Positions 45,015-55,492 of a stretch of DNA of 64,000 nt are shown here, piece by piece. How positions within the stretch are numbered: the first letter of the stretch is position 1; every line of letters starts with the position of its first letter. Location of the stretch: contig OY755177.1 in assembly GCA_963576735.1 (NCBI GenBank), positions 19,964,001-20,028,000 on the forward strand, read 5' to 3'. The notes under the pieces were generated by a model. It worked only from the letters and a program-made list of their open reading frames with translations. It was not told the DNA's origin and did no database searches. This DNA comes from Bedellia somnulentella. Its lineage: Eukaryota > Arthropoda > Insecta > Lepidoptera > Bedelliidae. A program made the translations under genes and the position numbers.

Positions 45015-46143
45015 GGCAAATATTTAACACGGCAACTGAAATTCTTTTTAGGCAACTTACTATTAAGTCACAAAAAAACTAACTTGGCAGTGATTAAATA
45101 TCTTAGCAACTATTAAACTATACAAGCAACAAAATGCTGGGATCAAAAAACTAAAAATATGGCTGCTACTGTAAGGTATCAAATATATCAAGCGGGATCA
45201 GTGTAAAACTGGTTGAGGTATTATAAAACCTAATGTGGCGACTAATTTTTCCGAGGGGATATTAGACATTCTTTACTGACAACTATTGGATTTCATTATA
45301 AAAATACACATCTGGCAGCGATTTTTAGGTACCTTTAAAACTGAAAATGGGTATTATAATAATGTATTTGGATATTAGAACATTGTTTGCAGATTCGTAA
45401 ATTCTTGAAAAGGCGGCAAATGCGCTCGCTCGCTTTTTTATTTTTGTGACTATGATATTAAGTAAATTACATATTATGTGTATTGAAGTAAAAATTAATA
45501 AAAATAAAATAAATTGGGTTAGGTTAAAAGTTGCTTCACCCAGCCTAATGGGCAGATGCAATTAAGTTAGGGAAGGAAAACAGAGGGAGGAACGGGGGGC
45601 GAAGCCCCCCTCATTAAAAAACAATTAATCACCACAATTGTTTTTGTGCTAGGTTAGGTTAGGGTTAGCTTGTGTCCCTTAGAGAGGAAATAGGAACCCC
45701 ACGAAGCGGGGTGACGTCGACCCGCTGTTAGGTAAGGTTAAGTTTTGTAGGTTCATTTAAAAGAGGGAATGTTAATAAATAGACCAAGAATAGTTTTATA
45801 GCATGTCACAATTTGGTTAATTTAGATCCCTACAAATGTAGCCAAAAGTATTTTTCTAAGATCTTGTTTGTATTTATTTCAGACCCCATTTTAGAATTTA
45901 TGAAAGCCTATTTTAACTTTTTTATCCGCCAATAATTTGTCGCCTTAGAAGAAATTAAATTGTTACAAAAGAAAAGCACTGCCACATAAAATTTAAATAA
46001 AACCTCAAAACTTATTAAAAAGCCGCCGCTTTCTAGTTAAAATGCTACCTCTAATTAGTCGCCAAAGTAGATTATTTACTATCCATTTTCAGTTTTTTAC
46101 GACTTGAAATGGCATCAATTTGTCGCCGCGTTAAATACATGCC
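45015..46143 (-). mobile_element. 1.13-kb TIR element with 9-bp target duplication (copy 2)
   Basis: The same element as 19775-20932 in the opposite direction. The ends are GGCAAATATTTAACACGGCA and, in complement, GGCATGTATTTAACGCGGCG. TTATAGTAT flanks both sides (45006-45014, 46144-46152), a target different from that of copy 1. It carries the same paired hairpins (CCCCACGAAGCGGGG, GGGGGGCGAAGCCCCCC) and the shared small frame (45561-45325). No transposase is encoded. Confidence 0.87.
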
Positions 46144-46489
46144 TTATAGTATAGATTTACCAAGATCGACCAAAAAATCTCTCTCAGTTCTCCATATTTC
46201 TGCAGACGGCCAAAGTTTCTGAGGTAGAGGCTGGTTCAAAAGCTATAGGTGCACTTTTGGATGAAAAATCTGAGTAGATGAAGAAATCAGATAGAGAGCT
46301 GTAGTAAAAATACATGTTTTGGGATAACGAATTCATTTTATAATATTCTTAATAAAGCTTCATTAAAAAAACGTGTATATTGCTCACATATTAAAATAAT
46401 AAGGTATATGATGAATACAAATAATATGAACATTTCTATGTACTAGGGCGTATTGCTGCCTTGTCACCTCTACTACGAGTAGTAAAAGG

Positions 46490-46705
46490 TTGGATGGAAT
46501 AGGTTTAGTAACTCTAAACGACACATGACATACCCACGTGATAGGAGCTAAGCCTACCACTGCTTTGTGAAAATACTCCGACAAATAACTTTTGATAAGG
46601 TCCGAACAAACTTTAGTTAATCTGAACCACGCGTGACCTACCCACGTGATAGGAGGTGATCCGCTCGCTGCTTCGAACGCGTACTCCGTCACACAACTTT
46701 TATAG
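46490..46705 (-). repeat. Two tandem degenerate SINE-body pieces
   Basis: CATACCCACGTGATAGGAGC and CCTACCCACGTGATAGGAGG lie about 118 bp apart, each followed by a …ACTCCGNCA block. They resemble the CACGTGATAGGGGGCAGGCC part of the tRNA-SINE. 46153-46489 and 46706-47140 hold nothing else recognised. Confidence 0.5.
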
Positions 46706-47146
46706 CTTGTATCTACTCGTATATAACTAACTAGTAGCCCGAGCCGGCTCCGAACTGGTAGCATAGCATTTCAGGCATCATTTAAATAACAAAATAATTC
46801 ATATTTCAGAAAGTTTATTGGATTTTTTACGACGAATTACTACTACTAAACTAGCTGCGGTAACACTTTGACACAAAGTACTTTTGACAGCCTAGATTAT
46901 GAAACTTTTCAGAAATACTATGCTCATCAATAGTTTTGCCGATCTTTATATAGCCAAAGAGCTACGAATGAAGTAGAGCGGAGATTTGATGATTTTTTTC
47001 TATCAACAATATTTAATCGCCTCTCACAACTAAATTAGGTGCTGTATCACTTTATTATTGGGCCTTAGTATTAAACCTAGTATAAGAAAAGAAAGAAAGA
47101 TGCTGTGGATAAATTAATTTAGATATTTTCCGCGCAGAGTACTTAC

Positions 47147-47271
47147 AGTATGCTCCCGTACCGCATCTTCCTCGCTCAGGCACATAGCATAGAGTTGATT
47201 GAAAGGGTCACTTAGTTTCGTAGCGCAGCTTGTACATCTTCGCAGTATAGCTACATCTACATAGCACATTT
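47147..47271 (-). CDS. Candidate coding exon, protein unidentified
   Basis: On the minus strand a 125-nt open segment lies between GCTTTTCCACCAG and GTAAGTACTC, a good acceptor and a near-perfect donor. From the ATG at 47269 it reads MCYVDVAILRRCTSCATKLS, DPFNQLYAMCLSEEDAVREHT with cysteines at 2, 12, 15 and 30, and ends in phase 0. It may be a first coding exon or an internal one. It is head-to-head with UQCR11, about 1 kb away. No matching neighbouring exon was found and no family is recognised. The C-x2-C pair could bind metal, but that is a guess. Confidence 0.4.
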
Positions 47272-48253
47272 CTGGTGGAAAAGCACCCTAAAAGTGTTAT
47301 CGCAGAAACTTTAAGTGGTAAATGGAGCACGAATAACAATTTTATTATTATATTTAAATCCACCGTTACGTGTTTAAAAAAATAGAAGCAATAAAGTACG
47401 AAATAGAAACAAAACTTACACAAAAGCTAACTATTCGTCAAAATGACGACTACAAACTGAGTTGTGAATGTTGTGATACTTTAACCAGCTCGCTGATCAC
47501 TGAGTTAGCCCAAAACATCGCTTGCGTAAGGAAATCGGTGTTTGAAGGAAATAAAAAAATTTTGCTGTTAGTAGTCATTTTGACGAACTTTACTATCCAG
47601 GGTTAAACCGCATGCTTTTATTTAGACGAAGTGGTGATTGGTTTTCTTATTGAAACTGATATCAACTAATTGTCGCATCAAAATGTCGCGATGTTGCGTA
47701 GTTATACAACATTGATCCGAGTAGACATCCAAAAACTGGATCTAACTTGGCCCATTGGGATGTCGTATTCGTATACCAATTTCATACAAAATGACATCTA
47801 GATGAACTGAAATGAGAAGATAAATGCACTTTTGGATCACAGTTCTTGCTTTCTTTTGGGTTTGAAGGTAAGTAAGGCAGAGGTAGGGACCACCATCTCT
47901 CTAGGATAGAAAAATGACTGTTAAAAATATCAAATAAGGGGCTTAATTAAAGGAATTTTAAAGGAAGCGGCAGGTTTTGAATAAACATCAAATTCGAATA
48001 GGTTTTCGCTTTGCTATGCCTCTATAATGCTGAGTACATGGCTGAGTATTATAGGTATTATAAAACACAGACTATAATCATTTTAATTTATGAACAAAGC
48101 ATCAATCTACTATCTATCAATGAATCAATAAACCAACTGACCAATGACTGACTTCACTAAATGTCAATGTCACTTTGATTGAATTGAAAACCTTGATATC
48201 GTACGATTTACGTAATATTCTTCAAATTTTATTGAATAAATCATCAAATAAAG

Positions 48254-48427
48254 ATGTTGCGGATTGGCAAAAAGCAAATAGATATGCTGACGTCGTTCAC
48301 GGGCTCAATGGCGGGCTTCGGCGGCGCCGGGTTCCTGACGCTGCTCTACTTCACTGACTGGAAGGTGTTCGTCGCCAACATCCCCTTCTACGGGGGCAAA
48401 TTCCCTGCCCCAGTTGAAGAGAAGTAA
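48254..48427 (+). CDS. UQCR11: Cytochrome b-c1 complex subunit 10 (UQCR11-like), 57 aa
   Basis: A complete frame, ATG to TAA, of 57 codons. The C-terminal two thirds, [19 protein letters not shown] then [11 protein letters not shown], has the layout of the complex III 6.4-kDa subunit: one hydrophobic membrane helix (residues ~19-34), a TDW motif right after it, and an (I/V)P(F/Y)-Y-x-GKF end. Family members are about 56 residues, so the length fits. The protein would sit in the inner mitochondrial membrane as a small accessory subunit of complex III. A second ATG lies at codon 11, and TAG just before it (AAATAG/AT) could act as an acceptor, so an upstream exon cannot be excluded. GC content jumps at codon 11. 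Confidence 0.78.
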   Translation: MLRIGKKQIDMLTSFTGSMAGFGGAGFLTLLYFTDWKVFVANIPFYGGKFPAPVEEK

Positions 48428-48589
48428 TCAATCTGGCTCCAACTAAATTATTGTAATTTATCTAGAATATGTTGTTAATATAAGTTGTATAGTCGCCCAG
48501 CAAGTATTGGTTTTATTGTAACTACTCCTAACCACATTTCTATTGGGTAAGGTAAAGTGAACTCAACCGTTTTATTGCAAGTATCTACA

Positions 48590-49462
48590 AAAAACAGTTG
48601 TTCAGTGTTAAATTGTGTGCGCCAACTAGAAAGAATATGACTGAATGTGTGATTGAGATTAATGGTAAGAAAGTGTGACAAGTGAAAGAGTTTGTATATC
48701 TGGGAAGTTTGTTTACTAGGGATGGAAAATGTGATGAAGACATTGAAAGAAGAGTGAAAAGGAGTAATGTGGTTGATGGAACCATGAATAGTCTAATATC
48801 CAGTCGAGTTCTAGTAAATATCAAGAGAGGCCACCCGCAATACAGGTTTTACCTAGTGCAGGGGCCATTGGAAAAATTACTATGTAATTCAAAATGCGCA
48901 ATAAACAATTTTTATTATTTAATTGGTGTCTGAAAAGGCCCAAGGCTGGCCATGATGCTGTTGTTGTTCCTATGCTTATGTATGGCAGCAAATGTTGGAT
49001 GTTGCAAGAGAAGCATGATAGTAAAGAGATTTAGAGAGGAGGTGCTTTAGAAAAGTTCAATGTTAATGTTTGTAATGATAGGTTATATGATCAAGTGAGA
49101 AAAAGTGCGGTTTCGTAAAAGATGATATTTTAAGAAATATAGTAAAAAAGATATGTTGTTATGGTTTGGACAAATAGATAGGAATGGGTGATAGTAAATT
49201 AGTAAAACAGATCGATAGAGCCCATATGGAAAGTAATAATAGTAGATTGATATTGGAGAAGACATTTGGACCAAAGATGGAGTGTGCACAACAAGGCAGG
49301 CGTCCAAATTAAGACGAATAAAAGAGCATGTATGAAGAGCTTAATGGATGTAAACAAAGCTAGAGAGGTTTGCCAGGAAGGTACTAGGTGGCAATTGATA
49401 GTATCTGCTTACACTAATGGTTAGTAATGGCATGAGTATATGAATGCATGTATGTATGTAAC
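48590..49462 (+). pseudogene. RTE-like LINE C-terminal region, broken
   Basis: It begins TECVIEINGKK, continues EFVYLGSLFTRDGKCDEDIE, RRVKRSNVVDGTMNSLISSR, then about 100 bp of unrelated sequence (48825-48930), HDAVVVPMLMYGSKCWMLQE, then a shifted remainder (RAHMESNNSRLILEK, REVCQEGTRWQLIVSA-like) and a GGCATGAGTATATGAATGC plus (ATGT)n tail. EFVYLGS and YGSECW-like blocks are hallmarks of the region after the RT fingers in RTE-like LINEs. Stops and frameshifts throughout. It lies 160 bp after UQCR11. Confidence 0.8.
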
Positions 49463-50210
49463 ATAAGTGTCATGCAAACTGCAAAATAAAGCTTGACATG
49501 GATACTTTCAAATGCTGCACATACCATAGGTGAAGCAACCACTGACATTGTAGTGCTCAGTACTATCAACTACGGCAAAACCTTGTAATTATACTGAAAA
49601 TTACTTTCCTTTTGGCCAATTATAATATAATACCGTTTTCTTTTCCCCGGGAGCATGTACGATTTACACCGCAGAATCGCACATTTTGCTTACTCGGCAT
49701 AAACAGATTTTCCAGTTCAGTTTGTTACCGACATCAAGACGGGCGATCGCATCATCATCATTTCCACATCATTATAAATAAGTCAATTAATTAATAAACT
49801 TTATACCATATCAAGAGGTATTATTTATCATATCATTATGCTGTACGAGTAGTAACTTACTAGCCTACCGTACAAAGTAATTGGTAAGCATTGTAAATAT
49901 AGTAAAGTTCTTTCAGCATGAGAAGTAACCTCAAGTAAATTTAATTTAATGACTTGAGGTATGTGATACCAGCTCAGCAATATGTCAACGTTTACTTCAT
50001 ACTATATAACAAATATGCATATTCATCATATAAATGTCGCCCTCAGCAAGATTCAAACAAACACATTCGAAGACACACCCAGAAGCTAGTCACATATCCA
50101 CAAGACCACAATTTCGCCACATTAAGTGATTATGCAATACATATAATTTTTCACCGCATAACTCATTCGCCCCTATACTCTAAGGGGTGGCTGTGGTTCT
50201 AATACTTCTG
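49463..50210. other. No feature recognised
   Basis: AT-rich with short chance frames. It contains a polymorphic-looking CATCATCATC run at about 49750. Confidence 0.4.
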
Positions 50211-50437
50211 GACATACATACATACTTACGGAAAGTTATCCAGTGCTAAAAAAGAAATAATCCCTCAGCTTCTTTTGGAAATTGAGTGGGAAAAAGATTA
50301 TAAAATAAAGGTTGTTGGTGACATCTCACCCACCCCTTCGCCCAACAATCACCTTTGAGGCCCAATACCCTTAGTTGCCTCTTACAAACACCCATGGAAA
50401 GAAATGGGGTAGTGCGATTCCAAACCACTACACAGCT
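50211..50437 (-). repeat. (ATGT)-tailed short repeat, diverged
   Basis: CATACATACATACTTACGGA to CCAAACCACTACACAGC, fused to a SINE fragment downstream. Confidence 0.75.
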
Positions 50438-50741
50438 GTGAATGATCATGGGAAGAGAAATACTATGACATTATTGTTACCTGGTGTTTGGAGTACCCAC
50501 ATTTTGCTTGGACAGTGTACTGTGTAAAACTTCTCCATATGGGTTTCCTTACCATTACCAACCAACACCCATGGAAAGAAATGGGGTAGTGCGATTCCAA
50601 ACCACTACACAGCTGTGAATGATCATGGGAAGAGAAATACTATGACATTATTGTTACCTGGTGTTTGGAGTACCCACATTTTGCTTGGACAGTGTACTGT
50701 GTAAAACTTCTCCATATGGGTTTCCTTACCATTACCAACCA
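50388..50741. repeat. 177-bp exact tandem duplication
   Basis: 50388-50564 and 50565-50741 appear identical (AACACCCATGGAAAGAAATG … CCTTACCATTACCAACC). The unit spans the 5' end of an (ATGT)-tailed repeat and part of a SINE body. Either very recent or an assembly artefact. Confidence 0.92.
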
Positions 50742-50815
50742 TGATAAATTAACCACACATATGACTATAGAAACATTACATTGATGTAGGTCCAACTCGA
50801 GATTTGAACCCTCAC
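50440..50815 (-). repeat. tRNA-derived SINE, degenerate, partly duplicated
   Basis: TTACCTGGTGTTTGGAGTAC, GGGTTTCCTTACCATTACC, GATAAATTAACCACACATATG and the B-box-like GAGATTTGAACCCTCAC. The head is lost. Confidence 0.7.
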
Positions 50816-52429
50816 TTCTCTGTATTGCAGCATTTGCAGTTGTTGGTACTTGTAATATTGGTGTTGTGTTATATTAGTTACTTTGTGTCTGTAATTTGGC
50901 ATAAATCTACATAAAAGTTACACTTGTCATCAAGATTTGCTTTTCAAATCTAATATTGCATAAAATATGTGTTTCATTCATTCCATTGTGGGACATCACT
51001 GTATGGTGAAATATCTTTCCTTTCCCACATAAACCAATGCCCAGCAATATTTAATGTCAGTTTTTTTCTGTCTGAAATTCTATTATCATAAGTGGCTGAG
51101 AAATGGTGATTAGGTTGGTAGGATAATAGGAACAATGAATAGGATAAGTGAGTTGGTTATGCAACAAATAAAATAAAAACCATCCAATGTATAGTTTTAT
51201 ATTTCAAATTACTGGGTACGGAGTTTAGAAAAGTGCAAATTATGATTTGGCTACTATGGATTTATTTGGGATTAATAAACTTATTTCTAGAATATTCTAC
51301 TTCATAGAAATTTGGTCTCTTTACAGAAATAAGAACGGTTTTTTTATATTTACTCAGAAGTAATGTTAAAAACTCAGAAATATTGAAAAAAAAACCTAAT
51401 TGAAACTAAGACTCTAGCTTGAGTCAAATTGACATTAAACATTTTCATATTCTAGTTGCATCATTAATGTTAAGCAAACGAAACTACGAGAGTTTCTTAG
51501 CAAAAGTGAGATTCGATGTGACTAATTACTTACTGCTAAATTACCATTTATGTCAAGTAGGCAATCATTAATTTACTACGAATTAATACACAAAGAACAA
51601 ACAAGCTCTTGTCAACATACTAACATGTTAGTTGGTGCCATAAGTAAACTGATATTAATAAATAATTTATATATTACCAACTAGAGTAAGTATATATTAA
51701 AGAATTATCTAGGCAACAAAACTACACTTCAACATTCAACCAAGGAAGCAATGAATGGAAATGTCTTGCCTTCTTGACCATCCTTGTCAGTCTTACTCCA
51801 CTCATGGACGTTTCTTGATTGAATGGCAGCTAACGAGGTAACATGACGAGTCAGTCACCTATCCTATTATAGAATAAGTCGCATCAACTCCAGAAATTAA
51901 CAAGATAAAATTACATATCAGCTCAACAAACTAACAGCCATAGCTACTTTACTTATCCTAAATCAATTTAACTAGATGAAGTTATTCCTTCCACTTTGCT
52001 ATGGTAAACACGAGTTTTTTTTATAACACATGGTTACTAAATTTTCATGTTTAAATAATAATAAGAAAACTTTCCTGTCCATAACTGCATTCATGACTTT
52101 TTTTATTATTTTCATTTTGTTAACATCAATATCCGCGCTTACGTAATAATGTCAACATTTGAATTGTTAGTATGTTTCCTAAAATGCATAATTAGATGTC
52201 AACAAAATATACTATTAAAACCTTATCTGTTAATAATAAAAATCAACATCACGTAAAAATTTTAATTTAACACAATACAACTTCGCAGTTTATTTAGGAA
52301 CCTTAATAAAAACTTCATAAGAATTTTATTTCATTGCCAAATAAGGGCAATAATTAAGAATGTATAATAGTGAATTGATCTTAAAATTAAAGAATATTTA
52401 TAACAGTCCAACAAAAACGCATATATGAT
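50816..52429. other. Downstream of testican, nothing recognised
   Basis: AT-rich. No exon carrying a thyroglobulin-type CWCV motif was seen here. Confidence 0.4.
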
Positions 52430-52435
52430 TTTATT
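52430..52435 (-). terminator. Possible polyadenylation signal AATAAA
   Basis: AATAAA on the minus strand, about 170 nt after the testican stop codon. Other A-rich variants lie nearby. Confidence 0.35.
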
Positions 52436-52602
52436 GATAGCGAACCAAGTGGACTCAAAATTTAAAGAGGAATACGATATTATTTCTTACGGACGAGATG
52501 ATAGGAGACCACAAAAAGAAACGAAATCGTAATAACGAAAATAAAATGCTCAATTTACCTAGAAATCAGACTACGTATAGCTAACTTCATGAATGAGATC
52601 AT

Positions 52603-53003
52603 TTAAAGAGATCCTCTCTCCCCGTCACCGCTGCTGGCTATGTCTTCATCATCGTCATCATCGTCAGCAGTCGCTCTCCAAGCATCATCATCTCCGAGAC
52701 GATTATTTTCTACTTTTAGGGGTCCCTTTTTTCCCTCTAATCTGTAATCGACATCGTTGTAAACACGTCTATCAAGATATCCTTTATCTCCTCTGTACTT
52801 CGTGATTTTGGCAATTTCCTGGTCTCTGGTTTCCCATTTCCCTAGATCCCCGCGATCCCGGGAGCGGTCCTGGGATCCTTTGTTACGTCTGGAGTTGTCT
52901 GTGTTTCGACCGTATTGAGTACAGAGACACCATTTCTCTCGAGTGACTCGTTTGCCGCATGCTTTTAGAAATGTTCTCAAGCAACGCTCGCGCTCCACGT
53001 GTC
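52603..53003 (-). CDS. Cow: Testican-like proteoglycan, last exon (7)
   Basis: The acceptor TATATTTCCAG is at 53004. Two bases complete the codon begun in exon 6, then 132 codons and a TAA. The first part, HVERERCLRTFLKACGKRVT then REKWCLCTQ, is the end of the testican EC domain (vertebrate form: C-x4-F-x2-C…EWCYC). The second EF-hand has lost its acidic ligands and is several residues short. After this comes a charged, basic-then-acidic tail, ending in a run of six Asp (ATADDDDDDEDIASSGDGE). SSGDGE is a plausible glycosaminoglycan attachment site, as in the acidic tails of testicans. The thyroglobulin type-1 domain of the usual family plan is not present. In flies Cow binds and carries Wingless outside cells. 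Confidence 0.88.
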
Positions 53004-53399
53004 CTGGAAATATAAAGTTATCATTATTGGAAATTGAAATTAAGCAAAGGGTGGTAGGTATACTAGTACTTTGGTGTATTGCGTGACATTTTGTAGCGCG
53101 CCCTCGTATCACGATACGTGTGAGAGCGACTATCTCACGTTTTTTGTGAGATAGGCTGCTTTGTTATACAAACTGTCCAAACTGCTGCAGTTTTTAAAGT
53201 GCTCACTTTTTCTGGATACTAAGAAGAAAGTTGCAGAATTTCTGTTATGCGGTTAAGATTCAGCCTTCTTGGTTTAGCGAACATATTTCCCCAGACATTC
53301 GTGTTTTTTAAGAGAGTATATTATTGAAGGTCCGACTAAAGACTAAAATTGGACCACTGCATGTTGAATTTGAGTCGAGCTCTTTCCGAAGAAGAACTA

Positions 53400-53833
53400 T
53401 AGTGTGTCAGTGTGTGTGCTCACTCAGCGCGTAGAATTTGGAGAGTATATGGTGTGCGTGTTAGGTTGTCGGGAGAAAGTATATGTGTGTGCTTGGTGTC
53501 GCAGTGTGCGTGCTTGTGTAGCGCGTAGATGTTTTCGGGAGACTCAAGACTCAAACATTCACCTACCAAGCCATGTAGGTTTTCTCACGATGTTTTCCCT
53601 CACCGTTAACAACCATGATAAATTAACCACACGTATGTCTTTCGAACATATGACATTAATTATGATATTAATTTATGTCTGTGCACCAGTGGGGTGCCGT
53701 AGGACGACAACAACAACAACAACATGTCTTTAGAAAAGACATATTGGTGTAGGCCGGACTGGGGTTTGAACCCTATCATGTCCGCATAAAAGGCGTTGTT
53801 CTACCCATTGAACGTTCTCAGTAGTCGGGAGAG

Positions 53834-53865
<32 letters not shown>

Positions 53866-54276
53866 GGTGCGTGGTGTGTTAGTGTGTGCTGTGTTAGTGC
53901 GCGTGTGTGTGTGTGTGTGTGTGTGGTGTGTGTCGTGTCAGTGTGCGTGCTCACGTAGCGCGTAGAGGTTGTCGGGGGAGAGTGCATGTGTGTGTGTGTG
54001 TATGGTGTGTCAGTGTGCGTGCTCACGTAGCGCGTAGAGGTTGTCGGGGGAGAGTGTATGTATGTGTGTGTTTGTATGGTGTGTCAGTGTGCGTGCTCAC
54101 GTAGCGCGTAGAGGTTGTCGGGGGAGAGTGTATGTATGTGTGTGTTTGTATGGTGTGTCAGTGTGCGTGCTCACGTAGCGCGTAGAGGTTGTCGGGCGAG
54201 AGTGTATGTATGTGTGTGTTTGTATGGTGTGTCAGTGTGCGTGCTCACGTAGCGCGTAGAGGTTGTCGGGCGAGAG
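53400..54276 (-). repeat. Minisatellite carrying repeated testican splice donor
   Basis: Period 74 bp (72 once). Units end at the genuine exon 6 donor (plus coordinate 54249) and at 54175, 54101, 54027 and 53955. Each contains the last 28 nt of exon 6 (minus strand CTCTCGCCCGACAACCTCTA then CGCGCTAC), the donor GTGAGCACGC and about 36 nt of GT/CA-rich intron. Decayed units remain at about 53420 and 53513. A SINE (53565-53820) interrupts the array. 54005-54278 is the most regular part. Confidence 0.9.
53565..53820 (-). repeat. tRNA-derived SINE inserted in the minisatellite
   Basis: GTAGGTTTTCTCACGATGTT, CACCGTTAACAACCATG, an extra stretch with (CAA)n at about 53706-53720, then GGTGTAGGCCGGACTGGGG and the head GTTGTTCTACCCATTGAAC. 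Confidence 0.8.
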
Positions 54277-54347
54277 CTCCCCGTCGTGGTCGGCGTCGAG
54301 GTGGCGGAACATCCAGCGCGTCTCCGCCGGGCACCACGCCGGGAAAC
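54249..54347 (-). CDS. Cow: Testican-like proteoglycan, exon 6 (EF-hand)
   Basis: 99 nt between TTGGTTGCAG and GTGAGCACGC. Two bases, then 32 codons, then one base. It reads FPAWCPAETRWMFRHLDADH, DGELSPDNLYAL, which follows the vertebrate testican EC domain segment (C-x-D-S-L-G-WMFNKLD-x-N-x-D). The loop DADHDGELSPDN has Asp at 1, 3 and 5, Gly at 6 and Leu at 8, as a calcium-binding EF-hand should, but Asn instead of Glu at 12. The phase fits exon 7 exactly. Its last 28 nt and donor are copied in tandem in the next intron. Confidence 0.9.
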
Positions 54348-55151
54348 CTGCAACCAATGTAATAGGGTGATTTCGACAAATTTTTAAACGCATTAGCATT
54401 GTCAATTGAAACTTAACTCGTTTTAGACGAGGAGGGCGAAAATTAACTGTGTCATATTTGTTGTTACATATTTATTTAATATATAAACGATAAAATGACA
54501 CCGATCAAGTTAGCACTAAGTACAACATATGGACTTGTAGTACGGGACACTAACTTTACGGTATATATTTAATGTTACACATATAAATAACATCCGAGAC
54601 TAAGAAACAATAATTTTATGCAAATCACATAAATGCTCTCGGAGGGATTTGAACTACACATATATGTAAATGTCTTGTACAACTAAATGACTCAATTTCT
54701 CAGCACAGGTAACTTGTTGCACAGTTGAAGGTCTACTCTACAAGACGAAAACCATAATTTCTTATGTTCCTTAACTCTGTTTAGTATTCACTAAATTATT
54801 GTCTGTGGTTTTCATGTATAGCTGTCTCGCTCTATTGCTTTCTCTCTCTCTCTCACATCGTCTGTGCCAACGTAGCATTGGGCTCCACATAATTTAATTA
54901 ATTAAAAATAGAAAGACTGATCTAAAGTTCTCCTAACTGCATTTTATGTACAAGTGTAATGTGAATAACGTGTGCCAATAAACGTTCAAACCATAAGAAG
55001 CTGTTTCAATCATATAAAAACTCCTTGTAACATGTATTCGTGTCGTTTTGACCGCTTTGATAGTTATTTGATAATATTTGGCTCAATTCATAATTGTGGA
55101 CTTGCTTTTCGATGAAAATAATAAAAACGGAGATAGGTATTTAAGGTTTTG
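54348..55151. other. Testican intron 5, nothing else recognised
   Basis: AT-rich. A short (TC)n run lies at about 54838-54862, and a weak tRNA-like B box (GGGATTTGAAC) at about 54645. Confidence 0.45.
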
Positions 55152-55351
55152 NNNNNNNNNNNNNNNNNNNNNNNNNNNNNNNNNNNNNNNNNNNNNNNNN
55201 NNNNNNNNNNNNNNNNNNNNNNNNNNNNNNNNNNNNNNNNNNNNNNNNNNNNNNNNNNNNNNNNNNNNNNNNNNNNNNNNNNNNNNNNNNNNNNNNNNNN
55301 NNNNNNNNNNNNNNNNNNNNNNNNNNNNNNNNNNNNNNNNNNNNNNNNNNN
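55152..55351. other. Assembly gap (200 N)
   Basis: Exactly 200 N. It removes the 3' end and donor of testican exon 5. Confidence 0.99.
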
Positions 55352-55492
55352 CCCATGAGCAGTCGGAACCAGGCGGCCAGCCGCGCCGCCAGCCGCGCCG
55401 CGCACGCGGGGGCGGGGCCGGGGGGAGGCGGGCAGCCCGCGCAGCGCGCCGGACACTGCGCCGGCTTGCACTGCGAGCGGCACCACGCGCAG
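55352..55492 (-). CDS. Cow: Testican-like proteoglycan, exon 5 (partial, cut by gap)
   Basis: Very GC-rich. The acceptor CATTGTCCGCAG ends at 55493, and the 3' end runs into the gap. One base, then CAWCRSQCKPAQCPARCAGC, PPPPGPAPACAARLAARLAA, WFRLLMG. This lines up with the junction between the Kazal end and the EC domain in vertebrate testicans (C-x2-x-C-x-C … AC-x5-LxxRLxxWFxxLH). The phase (one base) fits exon 4 directly (two bases left over), giving Asn-Cys. If so, the Kazal core (CGSDG…Y…C) is skipped, unless it lies in an exon of length 3n that I missed. Confidence 0.85.

Noticed and set aside
46384..46764. 126-codon minus-strand frame
   Set aside because: It covers degenerate SINE-body pieces (CCCACGTGATAGGAG twice); not a gene.
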